Shown piece after piece: positions 24,560 through 33,052 of a stretch of 64,000 nt of DNA (position 1 is its first letter; each line of letters begins with the position of its first letter). The DNA is from Terriglobia bacterium. GTDB taxonomy: Bacteria > Acidobacteriota > Terriglobia > JAJPHL01. The stretch covers positions 186,001 to 250,000 of the forward strand of contig JAJPHL010000055.1 in NCBI GenBank assembly GCA_021325275.1, written 5' to 3'. The translations under genes and the position numbers were made by a program. The notes beneath the pieces are model-generated. The model saw only the letters and a program-made list of their open reading frames with translations, ran no database searches and had not been told where the DNA came from.

Positions 24560-27500
24560 ATGTCTAGTCGACTTTCGGCGTGTCTCTTTCTCTGCTGCTC
24601 CGTTCTCTGCGGCGTTTCCAGTGCGTCCGCGCAGGACGCGCTGGCCTCGGTCTCCGGACTGGTCACCGATTCCAATGGCGGCGTGGTGGCCGACGCTCAA
24701 CTCCGCCTGGTGTCCGACACGACGCGCGCCGAACTCACCACGGTATCGAACGCGTCGGGAAACTTCGTCTTCTCCCAAGTGAAGCCGGGATTCTATACGG
24801 TCACCGTCGAGAAATCGGGATTCAAGAAGTACGAGCGTTCGCATATCGAGCTTGCTCCCGGCGAGAAAATCGCGCTCGGCACGCTGGAGTTGACGGTCGG
24901 AGCGGTCAGCGAAACCGTGGAAGTCACCGCGGCCGCGCCGCTGGTGCAAACCTCCACCAGCGAGCGCTCGGGAATCATCACCAGCCAGGAAATCGTCGAT
25001 CTGACGGTGATCAATCGCGACTTCACCTCGTTCGCCGAATTGCAACCCGGCGTGGTGATTACACAGGGCGCGCTGGTGCAAACCTTCAGCGGCAACAACA
25101 CGTTCAACGTGAACGGCGGACGCACCACCGCCAACAACATCACTGTCGACGGTCTGCCGACCAACAATACCAACCAAGGCAACGATAATTACACGATTAG
25201 TCTCGATTCCACGCAAACCGTGGAAGTGAAACTCTCCAATTTCCTGCCCGAGTTCGGACGCAACAACGGCGCCACGATCATGGCGGTGACCAAAGGCGGC
25301 TCCGATCATTATCACGGCGCGTTCTACTACTACGATCGCAACGAAGCGTTCAACGCCAACAACTTTTTCAACAACAAGTCGGGCATCGCGCAGACGCCCA
25401 ACCGCGTTTCCTACGCGGGCATCACCTTCGGCGGTCCGCTGTGGATTCCCAAGGCGCAACTCAAGCAGAAACTCTATTTCTACGTGCAGGCGGAAAATAT
25501 TCAGGAACAGCGGCCCAAGGGACTGGTGACCGTCACCGTTCCCACCGTGCTGGAGCGTGCCGGAAACTTCACGCAATCGGGCGCGAACGCGAAACCGGTG
25601 GCGGCGGGGGCTACGGCGATCACGGTGAAAGATCCCACCACGGGCTTGGCCTTCCCGAGCGATATGATTCCGTCGAACCGCATCATCCCGTCGATGCAGA
25701 ACTACTTGAATCTGTTGCCGACGCCGAATTTCGTCAGCGCGCAGAATTTGCTCACGTCGGCGGGCGCGTACAACTACGTTTATCAGGAAAGTTTGAACGT
25801 TCCCAAGTGGCTGAACAGCGCGCGCGTCGACGATTACCTCTCGCCGAACACGAATCTCTTTGCGCGCTTCAACTATTGGTACGAGGACCAGCAAGGCAGC
25901 GCCGTTTCCGCCTCCAACACCAGTTGGGGCTGGCTCCCGCAGCATTACACTGCGATCACCCTGACGGGCGTGCTTTCGGCCACCCACATTTTCAGTCCCA
26001 CGCTGATTTTCACGGCGCAAATGGGATTCTCGCAATTCAGCGAAGCGGGACCGCCGCTCACCCAAGCCGCCCTGACCGCGCGCCAGCGCTCGACGGTGGG
26101 CTTCACGATTCCGCAATTGTACCCGTCGGTGAATCAGTACAATCTAGTGCCCGCCGCCACCTTCGGCGTGAGCAATTCCGCGAATCCCGGCTACACGTCG
26201 CGCTTTCCACTGGAAGGCGTGGAGGACACTTTCAACTGGAACGCCAGCCTCACCAAGATTTGGGGCAATCACTCCTTGAAATTCGGCGTGACACCGGAAC
26301 ATTGGCTGGCGATGAAGGGAAAAAACGCGGCGAATTTTGCCGGCAACATGAATTTCACGCAGGATTCCAGCAATCCGCTGGACACCGGCTACGCCTACAG
26401 CAATGCGTTGCTCGCCGTGACGGATCAATACACCGAAACCACGAATCGCTTCGCGATGTATGAACTGAATACCAGCGTCGAGTGGTACGCGCAGGACGCC
26501 TGGAAGGTCAATCGCAAGCTCACCATGGATTACGGACTGCGCTGGGGATGGGGCACGCCGTGGCACGCCAATCACAACCAGGAAGCGGCGTGGGTGACCA
26601 GTTCCTGGAATCCGTCCAATGTGGTGAAGTTGATTCAACCGGTGACGGTCAGCGGCAAACGCATGGGCAAGGATCCCTACACCGGCGCGATTTTGCCGGC
26701 GCTCACCATCGGCGCGATCGCGCCCGAGTCGCCGACACTGCTGAACGGCATCGTGAATCGCCAGACCAATCCGTCGTATCCGGAAGGCATGCGCTACGCC
26801 GGCGGAATCAAGACCAGCCCGCACTTCGGACTCGCCTACGATCCGTTCGGCAAGGGCAAGACCGTTTTGCGGATCGGCGGCGCGATCTTCTACGACTTTC
26901 ATGAAGTGGACAATTTCGGTTACGGCTACGAGTTCAACACACCGCCGCTGCAATACAATCCGGTGATTTACTACTCGTACTTGACGAATCTGTCGCAAGC
27001 GCAGGGATATGTCTTTCCGGGCGCCGTCACGGGATTCAATCCTGAGCGGCCGATCCAGCAAACCTACAGCTTCAGCGGCGGATTCCAGCAGGAACTGGGC
27101 TGGGGCATGATGCTCGACGTGGCCTACGTCGGCGCGCTCGGGCGTCACTTGGTGGAAGCCGTGAATCTGAACAGCGAACCGCTCGGCACCGACTGGCAGA
27201 CGGGCAATCTCGATACCACCAACGGCAACAAAGTGCTTCCGTCGCAGTTCATGCGTCCCTATCTGGGCTGGGGAAACATCACCAATTATTTCTACGGAGG
27301 AAACTCCAGCTATCACTCGCTGCAAGCGCAATTGCGCCGGCGGTATCGCGAGAATCTGACGTATGGCGCGATCTATACGTACTCGAAGGCGATGGACTAC
27401 GGCGATACGGAAACTTCCTCGGCCACCACGCAGATCAGTTCGTTGATCAATCCGCGCGTTTGGAATTACGGCGAGGCCGGCTTCGATCGCACGCAGATCT

Positions 27501-28075
27501 TCCGCACCTACGCGACGTACAAGTTGCCGCGCGCGTCGACTTTGGTTCACAACAACAAAGTGGCCGGGCAGATGTTCGATAATTGGCAAGTGTCGGGCAT
27601 TTTCACCGCGCAAAGCGGCGCGCCGACCGGCGTTTCGTATGCGTACTCGCCGTCGCAGGACGTGGTGGGAACATCGACCGACACGGGGCGTGTATTGGTG
27701 GTCGGTAATCCCAGGGCCAACGTGGCGCCGGGTTATGCGTTCAATCCCAGCGCGTTCGCGCCGCCGAGTTACACCGCGTGCGAAGTGCCGAATCCCTCGT
27801 TCAGTTGTTGGGGTAACGCGAACAAGGACGTCTTCCGCGGAGCGGGCATCAACAACTTCGACCTTTCGTTCTTCAAGAACTTCCTGTTCGGCGAACGCTG
27901 GCGCGGCCAATTGCGTGTGGAGATGTACAACGCGCTGAATCACACGCAATTCACTACCGTGAACACGTCCGCCACCTATAGTACGGCGGGCGTGCAGACC
28001 AACGGGTTGTTTGGACAATACACGGCGGCGGCGAATCCGCGGCAGATGCAACTGGCCGCGCGGCTGACGTTCTGA
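24560..28075 (+). CDS. TonB-dependent receptor, Oar-like, second copy
   Basis: 1171 aa. Signal peptide MSSRLSACLFLCCSVLCGV to ASA, then a carboxypeptidase-regulatory domain (~27-110: VSGLVTDSNGGVVADAQL, GNFVFSQVKPGFYTVTVEK), a plug (~115-300 with INRDFTSFAELQPG and NGGRTTANNITVDGLP) and a beta-barrel ending in LAARLTF. It shares the layout of the receptor at 16815-20789 but is 150 residues shorter and clearly diverged. The pair flanks a NIF3 protein and an esterase, which might process the imported substrate; that link is only positional. Confidence 0.92.
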   Translation: MSSRLSACLFLCCSVLCGVSSASAQDALASVSGLVTDSNGGVVADAQLRLVSDTTRAELTTVSNASGNFVFSQVKPGFYTVTVEKSGFKKYERSHIELAPGEKIALGTLELTVGAVSETVEVTAAAPLVQTSTSERSGIITSQEIVDLTVINRDFTSFAELQPGVVITQGALVQTFSGNNTFNVNGGRTTANNITVDGLPTNNTNQGNDNYTISLDSTQTVEVKLSNFLPEFGRNNGATIMAVTKGGSDHYHGAFYYYDRNEAFNANNFFNNKSGIAQTPNRVSYAGITFGGPLWIPKAQLKQKLYFYVQAENIQEQRPKGLVTVTVPTVLERAGNFTQSGANAKPVAAGATAITVKDPTTGLAFPSDMIPSNRIIPSMQNYLNLLPTPNFVSAQNLLTSAGAYNYVYQESLNVPKWLNSARVDDYLSPNTNLFARFNYWYEDQQGSAVSASNTSWGWLPQHYTAITLTGVLSATHIFSPTLIFTAQMGFSQFSEAGPPLTQAALTARQRSTVGFTIPQLYPSVNQYNLVPAATFGVSNSANPGYTSRFPLEGVEDTFNWNASLTKIWGNHSLKFGVTPEHWLAMKGKNAANFAGNMNFTQDSSNPLDTGYAYSNALLAVTDQYTETTNRFAMYELNTSVEWYAQDAWKVNRKLTMDYGLRWGWGTPWHANHNQEAAWVTSSWNPSNVVKLIQPVTVSGKRMGKDPYTGAILPALTIGAIAPESPTLLNGIVNRQTNPSYPEGMRYAGGIKTSPHFGLAYDPFGKGKTVLRIGGAIFYDFHEVDNFGYGYEFNTPPLQYNPVIYYSYLTNLSQAQGYVFPGAVTGFNPERPIQQTYSFSGGFQQELGWGMMLDVAYVGALGRHLVEAVNLNSEPLGTDWQTGNLDTTNGNKVLPSQFMRPYLGWGNITNYFYGGNSSYHSLQAQLRRRYRENLTYGAIYTYSKAMDYGDTETSSATTQISSLINPRVWNYGEAGFDRTQIFRTYATYKLPRASTLVHNNKVAGQMFDNWQVSGIFTAQSGAPTGVSYAYSPSQDVVGTSTDTGRVLVVGNPRANVAPGYAFNPSAFAPPSYTACEVPNPSFSCWGNANKDVFRGAGINNFDLSFFKNFLFGERWRGQLRVEMYNALNHTQFTTVNTSATYSTAGVQTNGLFGQYTAAANPRQMQLAARLTF

Positions 28076-28097
28076 GGGTCGCGCACGGTGGCGGCTG

Positions 28098-28129
28098 GAA
28101 ATGGTCAAATGACCATTTCCTGTTACACT
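28098..28129 (+). promoter_or_regulatory. Operator and -10 box of the Phd/VapC-type module
   Basis: A perfect inverted repeat, GAAATGGTCA and TGACCATTTC separated by AA (28098-28119), is followed by TACACT (28124-28129), seven bases before the antitoxin ATG. The palindrome covers the -35 position, as expected for an autorepressor site, and the message would be leaderless. Confidence 0.68.
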
Positions 28130-28136
28130 GGATTGT

Positions 28137-28382
28137 ATGAAGACCGTCGGCGCGACTGAATTCAAGGCTAAGTATTCCGCGTTTCTCGACGAAATTGAGA
28201 AACGGGGCCAGTCAATCACGATAACCAAGCGCGGCCGTCCGGTCGCGGTTGTTAACGGTGCGCCGAAGAAGAAGTTCAAGTCCCTGCGCGGCCTGTGGGC
28301 GGGCAAGGGGAGGATCGTCGGCGACATCGTAAACACCGGCTGGGCCGACGATTGGACCTTCGACGCAGAGAACTTGAAATAG
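28137..28382 (+). CDS. Phd/YefM-family antitoxin
   Basis: 81 aa. The N-terminal Phd fold reads MKTVGATEFKAKYSAFLDEI, then ITITKRGRPVAVV, the classical strand-helix pattern. The C-terminal part (GLWAGKGRIVGDIVNTG, WTFDAENLK) would wrap the toxin. The PIN gene begins one base after the stop, and a perfect palindrome lies in the promoter. Confidence 0.9.
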   Translation: MKTVGATEFKAKYSAFLDEIEKRGQSITITKRGRPVAVVNGAPKKKFKSLRGLWAGKGRIVGDIVNTGWADDWTFDAENLK

Positions 28383-28383
28383 C

Positions 28384-28785
28384 ATGCCCTCCCTGTTGGC
28401 CGACACACATATCGTCGTTCGATGGTTGTTCGGCGGGCGTCGTCTCTCCCGCGAGCAGGCGCGGGTTCTCGACGTTGTTACCAATCGCGGCGAGACGATC
28501 GCGATCAGTGCGATGAGCTTGCTTGAAATGGCAGCGCTGCATACCGCGGGCAAACTAGAACTCGACATCTCACTGCGCCAGGCTTTTGCGATGCTTCAGG
28601 AAAACCCGTCTGCGGCCATTCTGCCAATCACGTACGAAATCGCGGAAGAGGTCGCGGCGCTGGGCGACAATCTGCGCGATCCGGCCGATCGCACCATTGT
28701 GGCGACCGCGCGGGTTCATCGGCTGCGTCTCGTCACTTCAGATGTGCGGATTATCGAGTCAGGACTCGTGCCGATCATCGACTAG
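28384..28785 (+). CDS. VapC-like PIN-domain toxin
   Basis: 133 aa. Acidic PIN residues are in LLADTHIVVRWLFG (D7), SLLEMAAL, and DPADRTIVATARVHRL with LVTSD near the end, so the Mg-dependent ribonuclease site looks complete. It is cotranscribed with the Phd-type antitoxin just upstream and overlaps the end of the convergent S9 peptidase gene (28759-30825) by 27 bases. Likely target is tRNA or rRNA as for other VapC proteins, not shown here. Confidence 0.9.
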   Translation: MPSLLADTHIVVRWLFGGRRLSREQARVLDVVTNRGETIAISAMSLLEMAALHTAGKLELDISLRQAFAMLQENPSAAILPITYEIAEEVAALGDNLRDPADRTIVATARVHRLRLVTSDVRIIESGLVPIID

Positions 28786-30825
28786 CGCGTCGATCAAGAA
28801 CGCGTAATCCCACGCGATTTCGCGAAGATAATCGTAACGCCCCGAGCTGCCGCCGTGTCCGGCGGCCATGTTGATCTTAAACAACACGTCCGCCTCAGGA
28901 TTTAGCGCGCGCAATTTCGCGACGTATTTCGCCGGCTCCCAGTACATCACTTGACTGTCGTTCAGCGACGTGCGCACTAGCATCTTCGGATACGGGCGCG
29001 CCGCCAAGTTCGTGTACGGGCAGTAGCGCTTCATGTATTCGTAATCCGCGCGGACTTTGGGATTGCCCCACTCTTCGAATTCACCCACGGTCAGCGGCAG
29101 CGACTCGTCAAGCATCGTGTTGATCACGTCGACAAACGGCACGAGCGACACGACCGCGTGAAACAATTCCGGCCGCATGTTGACGGCCGCGCCCATCAGC
29201 AAGCCGCCGGCGCTGCCGCCCATCGCCGCCAGTTTCTTCGGCGCGGCGATGCGCGCCGCAATCAAGTGCTCGGCGCAGGCAATGAAATCGGTGAACGTGT
29301 TCAGCTTGTTGTGCAAGCGTCCGTGATCGTGCCACGTCTTGCCCATTTCACCGCCGCCGCGAATGTGCGCGATGGCGTAGACGATTCCGCGATCAAGCAA
29401 ACTGAGTCGATTGCTATTGAAACCCGCGGGAATCACCACGCCATAAGACCCGTAGCCGTACAAAAGTGCCGGCGTGCTTCCGTCGCGCGGCGTCGACTTG
29501 CGATACACCACGGAAATTGGAACGCGCGTGCCGTCCGGCGCTTCGGCGTGAAGGCGCTCGCAGGCGTACAACGACGCGTCGTATCCGCCCAGCACTTCCG
29601 TTTGCTTCAGCAATACGGCGGAGCGCGTCTCTACGTCGTAGTCGAACACCGACGACGGCGTCACCGGCGACTCGTAGCCGTAGCGATAGAGTTTTGTGTC
29701 GAACTCCGCATTCACATGACTGCCGGCGGAGTACACAGGCTCTGGAAATTGCACGCGATGCCAGGATCCAAGCACAGGATCGCTCGCGCCTTCGCCGGCA
29801 GCCAGAGATTGAATGCGCAAATGCGGCAATCCGTCTTCGCGCTCATGCAACACCATGTGATTTCGGAACAACTCGACGCCGCTCAGCATCACCGACGAGC
29901 GATGCGGAATCGCTTCGCGCCAGTTCTCGCGCCGCGGATCGGCCACCGGCGCGGTGAAGAGCGCGAAGTTGCGGCCGGTTTGATTCGAGCGAATGAAAAA
30001 GCGATCGCCCCAATGCGAGACGTCGTACTCATGCTCGGCCTCGCGCGGCGCGATCAAGCGCCACACGCCTTCGGGATCGTTCGCGCGCAGGCAGCGCATT
30101 TCGCTCGACGTGTGACTGCCGGATTCCAGGAAAAGCCACTCCCGGCTGCGCGACCGCCCCACGCCCACGCGAAAGCGCTCGTCGGTTTCTTCGTACACCA
30201 GCGCGTCGATTTCCGGACCGCCCGGCGTTCCTACTCTGTGGCGATAGACGCGATACTGCCGCTTGGCGGCGTCCTCAATCGTGTAGAAGAAATAAGAGCC
30301 GCCGGCCGACCACGCCACCGATCCGGTTTTTTCGATTTGCTCGGGACCCAACTCGCCGGTCTCCAGATTCTTCACGAAGAGCGTGTACTGGCGAAATCCC
30401 GTGTCGTCGGTGGAAAACGCGAGGAACCGTCCGTCGTCGGTGATCGAGTACGCGCTGACGGCCATGAATTTCTTGCCCTGCGCGAGTTGATTCACGTCGA
30501 GCACGATTTGCTCGGGCGCGTTTTCATCGCGCTTGCGGCAATAGAGTGGATACTGCAATCCCTCGACGGTGCGCGAGTAATAGAGCCAGTCGCCGCGGCG
30601 ATAGGGAACGGAGAGATCGGTTTCCTTGATGCGCGCGAGCATCTCTTTGTAGAGCGTCTCGCGCAGCGGAGCCAAATGCTGAAGAGCCGCTTCCGTGCGC
30701 GCGTTCTCGGCTTCGAGATGCGCCAGGACGTCAGGATTTTTCTTGGTTTCGTCGCGAAGCCATGCGAGATCGTCGCGAATGGTGTCGCCGTGCAGTTCGA
30801 AAATATGGGGAGCGTGTTCGTTCAT
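28759..30825 (-). CDS. S9A family oligopeptidase (oligopeptidase B-like)
   Basis: 688 aa from ATG 30825 (MNEHAPHIFELHGDTI). The frame is open far upstream, but that part lies in the MFS gene and is not coding. The N-terminal half is a seven-bladed propeller; the C-terminal alpha/beta hydrolase has the nucleophile GGSAGGLLMG, an Asp in SLNDSQVMYWE and the His in AAGHGGSSGRYDYL. No signal peptide, so it acts on peptides in the cytoplasm or, like relatives, in the periplasm after other export. The start codon overlaps the stop of the MFS gene (TAATG), indicating coupling. Confidence 0.93.
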   Translation of the reverse strand: MNEHAPHIFELHGDTIRDDLAWLRDETKKNPDVLAHLEAENARTEAALQHLAPLRETLYKEMLARIKETDLSVPYRRGDWLYYSRTVEGLQYPLYCRKRDENAPEQIVLDVNQLAQGKKFMAVSAYSITDDGRFLAFSTDDTGFRQYTLFVKNLETGELGPEQIEKTGSVAWSAGGSYFFYTIEDAAKRQYRVYRHRVGTPGGPEIDALVYEETDERFRVGVGRSRSREWLFLESGSHTSSEMRCLRANDPEGVWRLIAPREAEHEYDVSHWGDRFFIRSNQTGRNFALFTAPVADPRRENWREAIPHRSSVMLSGVELFRNHMVLHEREDGLPHLRIQSLAAGEGASDPVLGSWHRVQFPEPVYSAGSHVNAEFDTKLYRYGYESPVTPSSVFDYDVETRSAVLLKQTEVLGGYDASLYACERLHAEAPDGTRVPISVVYRKSTPRDGSTPALLYGYGSYGVVIPAGFNSNRLSLLDRGIVYAIAHIRGGGEMGKTWHDHGRLHNKLNTFTDFIACAEHLIAARIAAPKKLAAMGGSAGGLLMGAAVNMRPELFHAVVSLVPFVDVINTMLDESLPLTVGEFEEWGNPKVRADYEYMKRYCPYTNLAARPYPKMLVRTSLNDSQVMYWEPAKYVAKLRALNPEADVLFKINMAAGHGGSSGRYDYLREIAWDYAFLIDALVDDRHES

Positions 30826-32150
30826 TACTCGGGGTGCGCGCGGTGGTGCCGCACGGTCAGCGTCAGCACCGACGCCAGGAAAGCCGCGAACGATAACGCG
30901 CCGATTCCCGCGGCAAACGACCTCGTATGATCGCGCAAATATCCCATCACGTAGGGACCCATGAATCCGCCGAGATTCCCCACGGAGTTGATCATACCGA
31001 CCGCTGCCGCGCCCGCCGTTTCGGTCAGCGTCAACGTGGAGAGCGCCCAAAACGCCGGCAGATACGCGTTGATTCCGCCGATCGCCACGCAGAACAGGCC
31101 GACGAGCAGCACTACGTTCGATCCACCAGTGAGTGCGGCCACGGCCAGCGCGACGCACGCCGCCAATTGCGGCACGGCCACGTGGAAGCGCCGCTCGTGG
31201 TGATGATCGGAGTGCCAGCCGTTGAACATCATGCACAACCAGCTCACGAAAAACGGCAGCAGCGCCACGACCGTCACCACTTCGTTGGAGAGGCCCGAGG
31301 CGCGCTTCAAAATCGTGGGAAACCAGAACGTGCAGCCGTACGACGTGGTGACGGCGCAGAAATAAACGCCCGCCAGCGTGAGAACGTCGCGATGCGCCAG
31401 CGCTTTGAAGACGGTGTAGGAGTGCTTCGCTTTCTTGATTTCCTTTTCGCGATCAAGCTCGCCGATGATCCAATCTTTTTCGTCGTCGGGAAGCCACGCG
31501 GCGTGCTGGGGACGATCGGTAAGCCAGAGGAGCGTGACGAATCCGAAAATCACCGCCGGAATTCCTTCCACGACGAAGAGCCAGCGCCACCACGCGAGTC
31601 CCATCCAGTGAACGTGAAGCAAGGCGCGCGCGATCGGCGCGCCGGCCACTTGCGAGAGCGGCACGGCCGACATCAGCAGCGCGACCGCCTTGGCGCGATC
31701 CTGCTGGCGGAACCAGTGCGTGAGATACACGATCAAGCCGGGGAAAAATCCCGCTTCCGCCGCGCCCAAAAGGAATCGCGCGCCGTAAAACTGCCACCAC
31801 GTGTGCACGAATGCCAAGCCCGCCGTGATGATGCCCCAGGAAATCATGATACGCGCCAGCCATTTGCGCGCGCTCCAGCGCTCCACGATGATCGCGCCGG
31901 GAATCTCCAGCAAAAAATATCCCCAGAAGAAAATTCCCGCGCCGGTGCCGAAGATCTGATCGGAGAAATGCAGATCCTTGGACATGTCGAGGTTGGCGAA
32001 GCTGATGTTGACGCGATCGAGATACGCGATGATGTAGATCAAAAAGAGAAACGGCATCAGCCGGAGGAAAATCCGGTGACGCGCTCGTTGACCTGTGGGC
32101 GAGAGAACCGAGGGCGAAGTCACTCGCAGCGATTGTCTATCACTTGACAC
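30825..32150 (-). CDS. MFS transporter, anion:cation symporter (ACS) type
   Basis: 441 aa from a GTG at 32150. Twelve hydrophobic helices; the first contains LPFLFLIY-like LMPFLFLIYIIAYLDRVNIS, the ACS-family signature, and GYFLLEIPGAIIVER follows as in tartrate, glucarate or 4-hydroxyphenylacetate carriers. It is translationally coupled to the oligopeptidase gene downstream. The upstream region is shared with the divergent TIGR03435 gene, whose promoter overlaps this start. Likely imports an organic acid; substrate unknown. Confidence 0.86.
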   Translation of the reverse strand: MSSDRQSLRVTSPSVLSPTGQRARHRIFLRLMPFLFLIYIIAYLDRVNISFANLDMSKDLHFSDQIFGTGAGIFFWGYFLLEIPGAIIVERWSARKWLARIMISWGIITAGLAFVHTWWQFYGARFLLGAAEAGFFPGLIVYLTHWFRQQDRAKAVALLMSAVPLSQVAGAPIARALLHVHWMGLAWWRWLFVVEGIPAVIFGFVTLLWLTDRPQHAAWLPDDEKDWIIGELDREKEIKKAKHSYTVFKALAHRDVLTLAGVYFCAVTTSYGCTFWFPTILKRASGLSNEVVTVVALLPFFVSWLCMMFNGWHSDHHHERRFHVAVPQLAACVALAVAALTGGSNVVLLVGLFCVAIGGINAYLPAFWALSTLTLTETAGAAAVGMINSVGNLGGFMGPYVMGYLRDHTRSFAAGIGALSFAAFLASVLTLTVRHHRAHPE

Positions 32151-32172
32151 CTGCGGTCAAGGCGAATACCAT
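32144..32172 (+). promoter_or_regulatory. Promoter of the TIGR03435 gene
   Basis: TTGACA (32144-32149), 17 bases, TACCAT (32167-32172), then ATG at 32183, giving a leader of only a few bases. The -35 overlaps the GTG start of the divergent MFS gene, so expression of the two may interfere. Confidence 0.65.
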
Positions 32173-32182
32173 CCGAAGCACG

Positions 32183-33046
32183 ATGAGGCTGGCGGCGGTA
32201 TGTCTTCTGACAATCGGATGGGGGTGCCAAGCGCAAACGACCGAGCGAACTTTTGAAGTGGTGTCGGTGAAACTCGAGCCGCCGCCGGACGGAAGAGGTT
32301 TTCCGGCAATCACCAAGACCGGCGGACCCGGAACGTCCAGCCCCACGCGCGTGACGTTCCGCCACTATCCGCTCCGCAGTTTGATTCTCGACGCGTTTAA
32401 CGTGCGGCCGTATCAGCTCTCCGGGCCGGGGCTTGCGAACGCGGGCGCGACGGGCCCGGACCTTTTTGAAATTATTGCCGTTCTTCCGGAAGGCACGACG
32501 ATGGAGCAATACCGTCAGATGTTGCAGCGCGTGTTGATCCAGCGGTTCGCCATCGAGTTCCGGAAGGAAAAGAAAATGGCGACCGGGTTCGAGCTGCGCG
32601 TGAACGACAAAGGATCGAAGTTGAAGCCGCTGGCCGACACGCCTCCGCCGGCCGACGAACCGTGGGAGTCCTACGCAAAGGGCGAAGATGGATTTCCCAT
32701 CTACCCGCCAGGCCGGACAGGCCGGCAAATTAAACCGGAGATGGATCGCATCCGCACCAAGTTTTACACGTTCAAGATGGACGCGTTCGCTGTCTTTGTG
32801 TCGGACACGCTTCGGCAGCCCGTGGTGGATCGCACAGGCTTAACCGGGAACTATACGTTTGTTCTCGAACACCAAATTGGAGCGGCCCCCGCACCCCCAA
32901 TCGACGGGAGCGAGGCGCCCCTTCCCGGCGTCCCGACCATTTACGATGCGCTGAAATCACAACTAGGATTGCGGTTGGTGAAGGCGCAGCTTGAGACCGA
33001 AATGCTCACGATTGAGAAAACCAATCGCGTGCCGTCGGAAAACTAG
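32183..33046 (+). CDS. TIGR03435 family soil-associated protein
   Basis: 287 aa from ATG 32183 (MRLAAVCLLTIGWGCQAQ, a signal peptide with a Cys that may be a lipobox). The domain pattern is the known one for this acidobacterial paralogous family: FEVVSVK at the mature N-terminus, FRHYPLRSLILDAFNV, a block ending MLQRVLIQRFAIEFRKEKK, then VDRTGLTGNYTFVLE and LGLRLVKAQLETEMLTIEK. Function is unknown. The family is one of the clearest lineage markers in the window. Confidence 0.93.
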   Translation: MRLAAVCLLTIGWGCQAQTTERTFEVVSVKLEPPPDGRGFPAITKTGGPGTSSPTRVTFRHYPLRSLILDAFNVRPYQLSGPGLANAGATGPDLFEIIAVLPEGTTMEQYRQMLQRVLIQRFAIEFRKEKKMATGFELRVNDKGSKLKPLADTPPPADEPWESYAKGEDGFPIYPPGRTGRQIKPEMDRIRTKFYTFKMDAFAVFVSDTLRQPVVDRTGLTGNYTFVLEHQIGAAPAPPIDGSEAPLPGVPTIYDALKSQLGLRLVKAQLETEMLTIEKTNRVPSEN

Positions 33047-33052
33047 CGCGAC

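Noticed and set aside
24488-28408. Two long minus-strand frames (542 and 754 aa) opposite the second TonB receptor
   Set aside because: Arg/Val/Gly-rich translations without motifs; the plus frame carries the signal peptide, plug and barrel.
29158-30930. 590-aa plus-strand frame over the oligopeptidase
   Set aside because: Shadow frame of the S9A gene; no recognisable motif.
30826-31236. N-terminal extension of the oligopeptidase frame
   Set aside because: It lies inside the MFS gene and is not homologous to S9A; the family start is at ATG 30825.
32144-32182. TTG start of the TIGR03435 gene at 32144
   Set aside because: This TTG is the start of the TTGACA promoter box; the signal peptide starts at ATG 32183.
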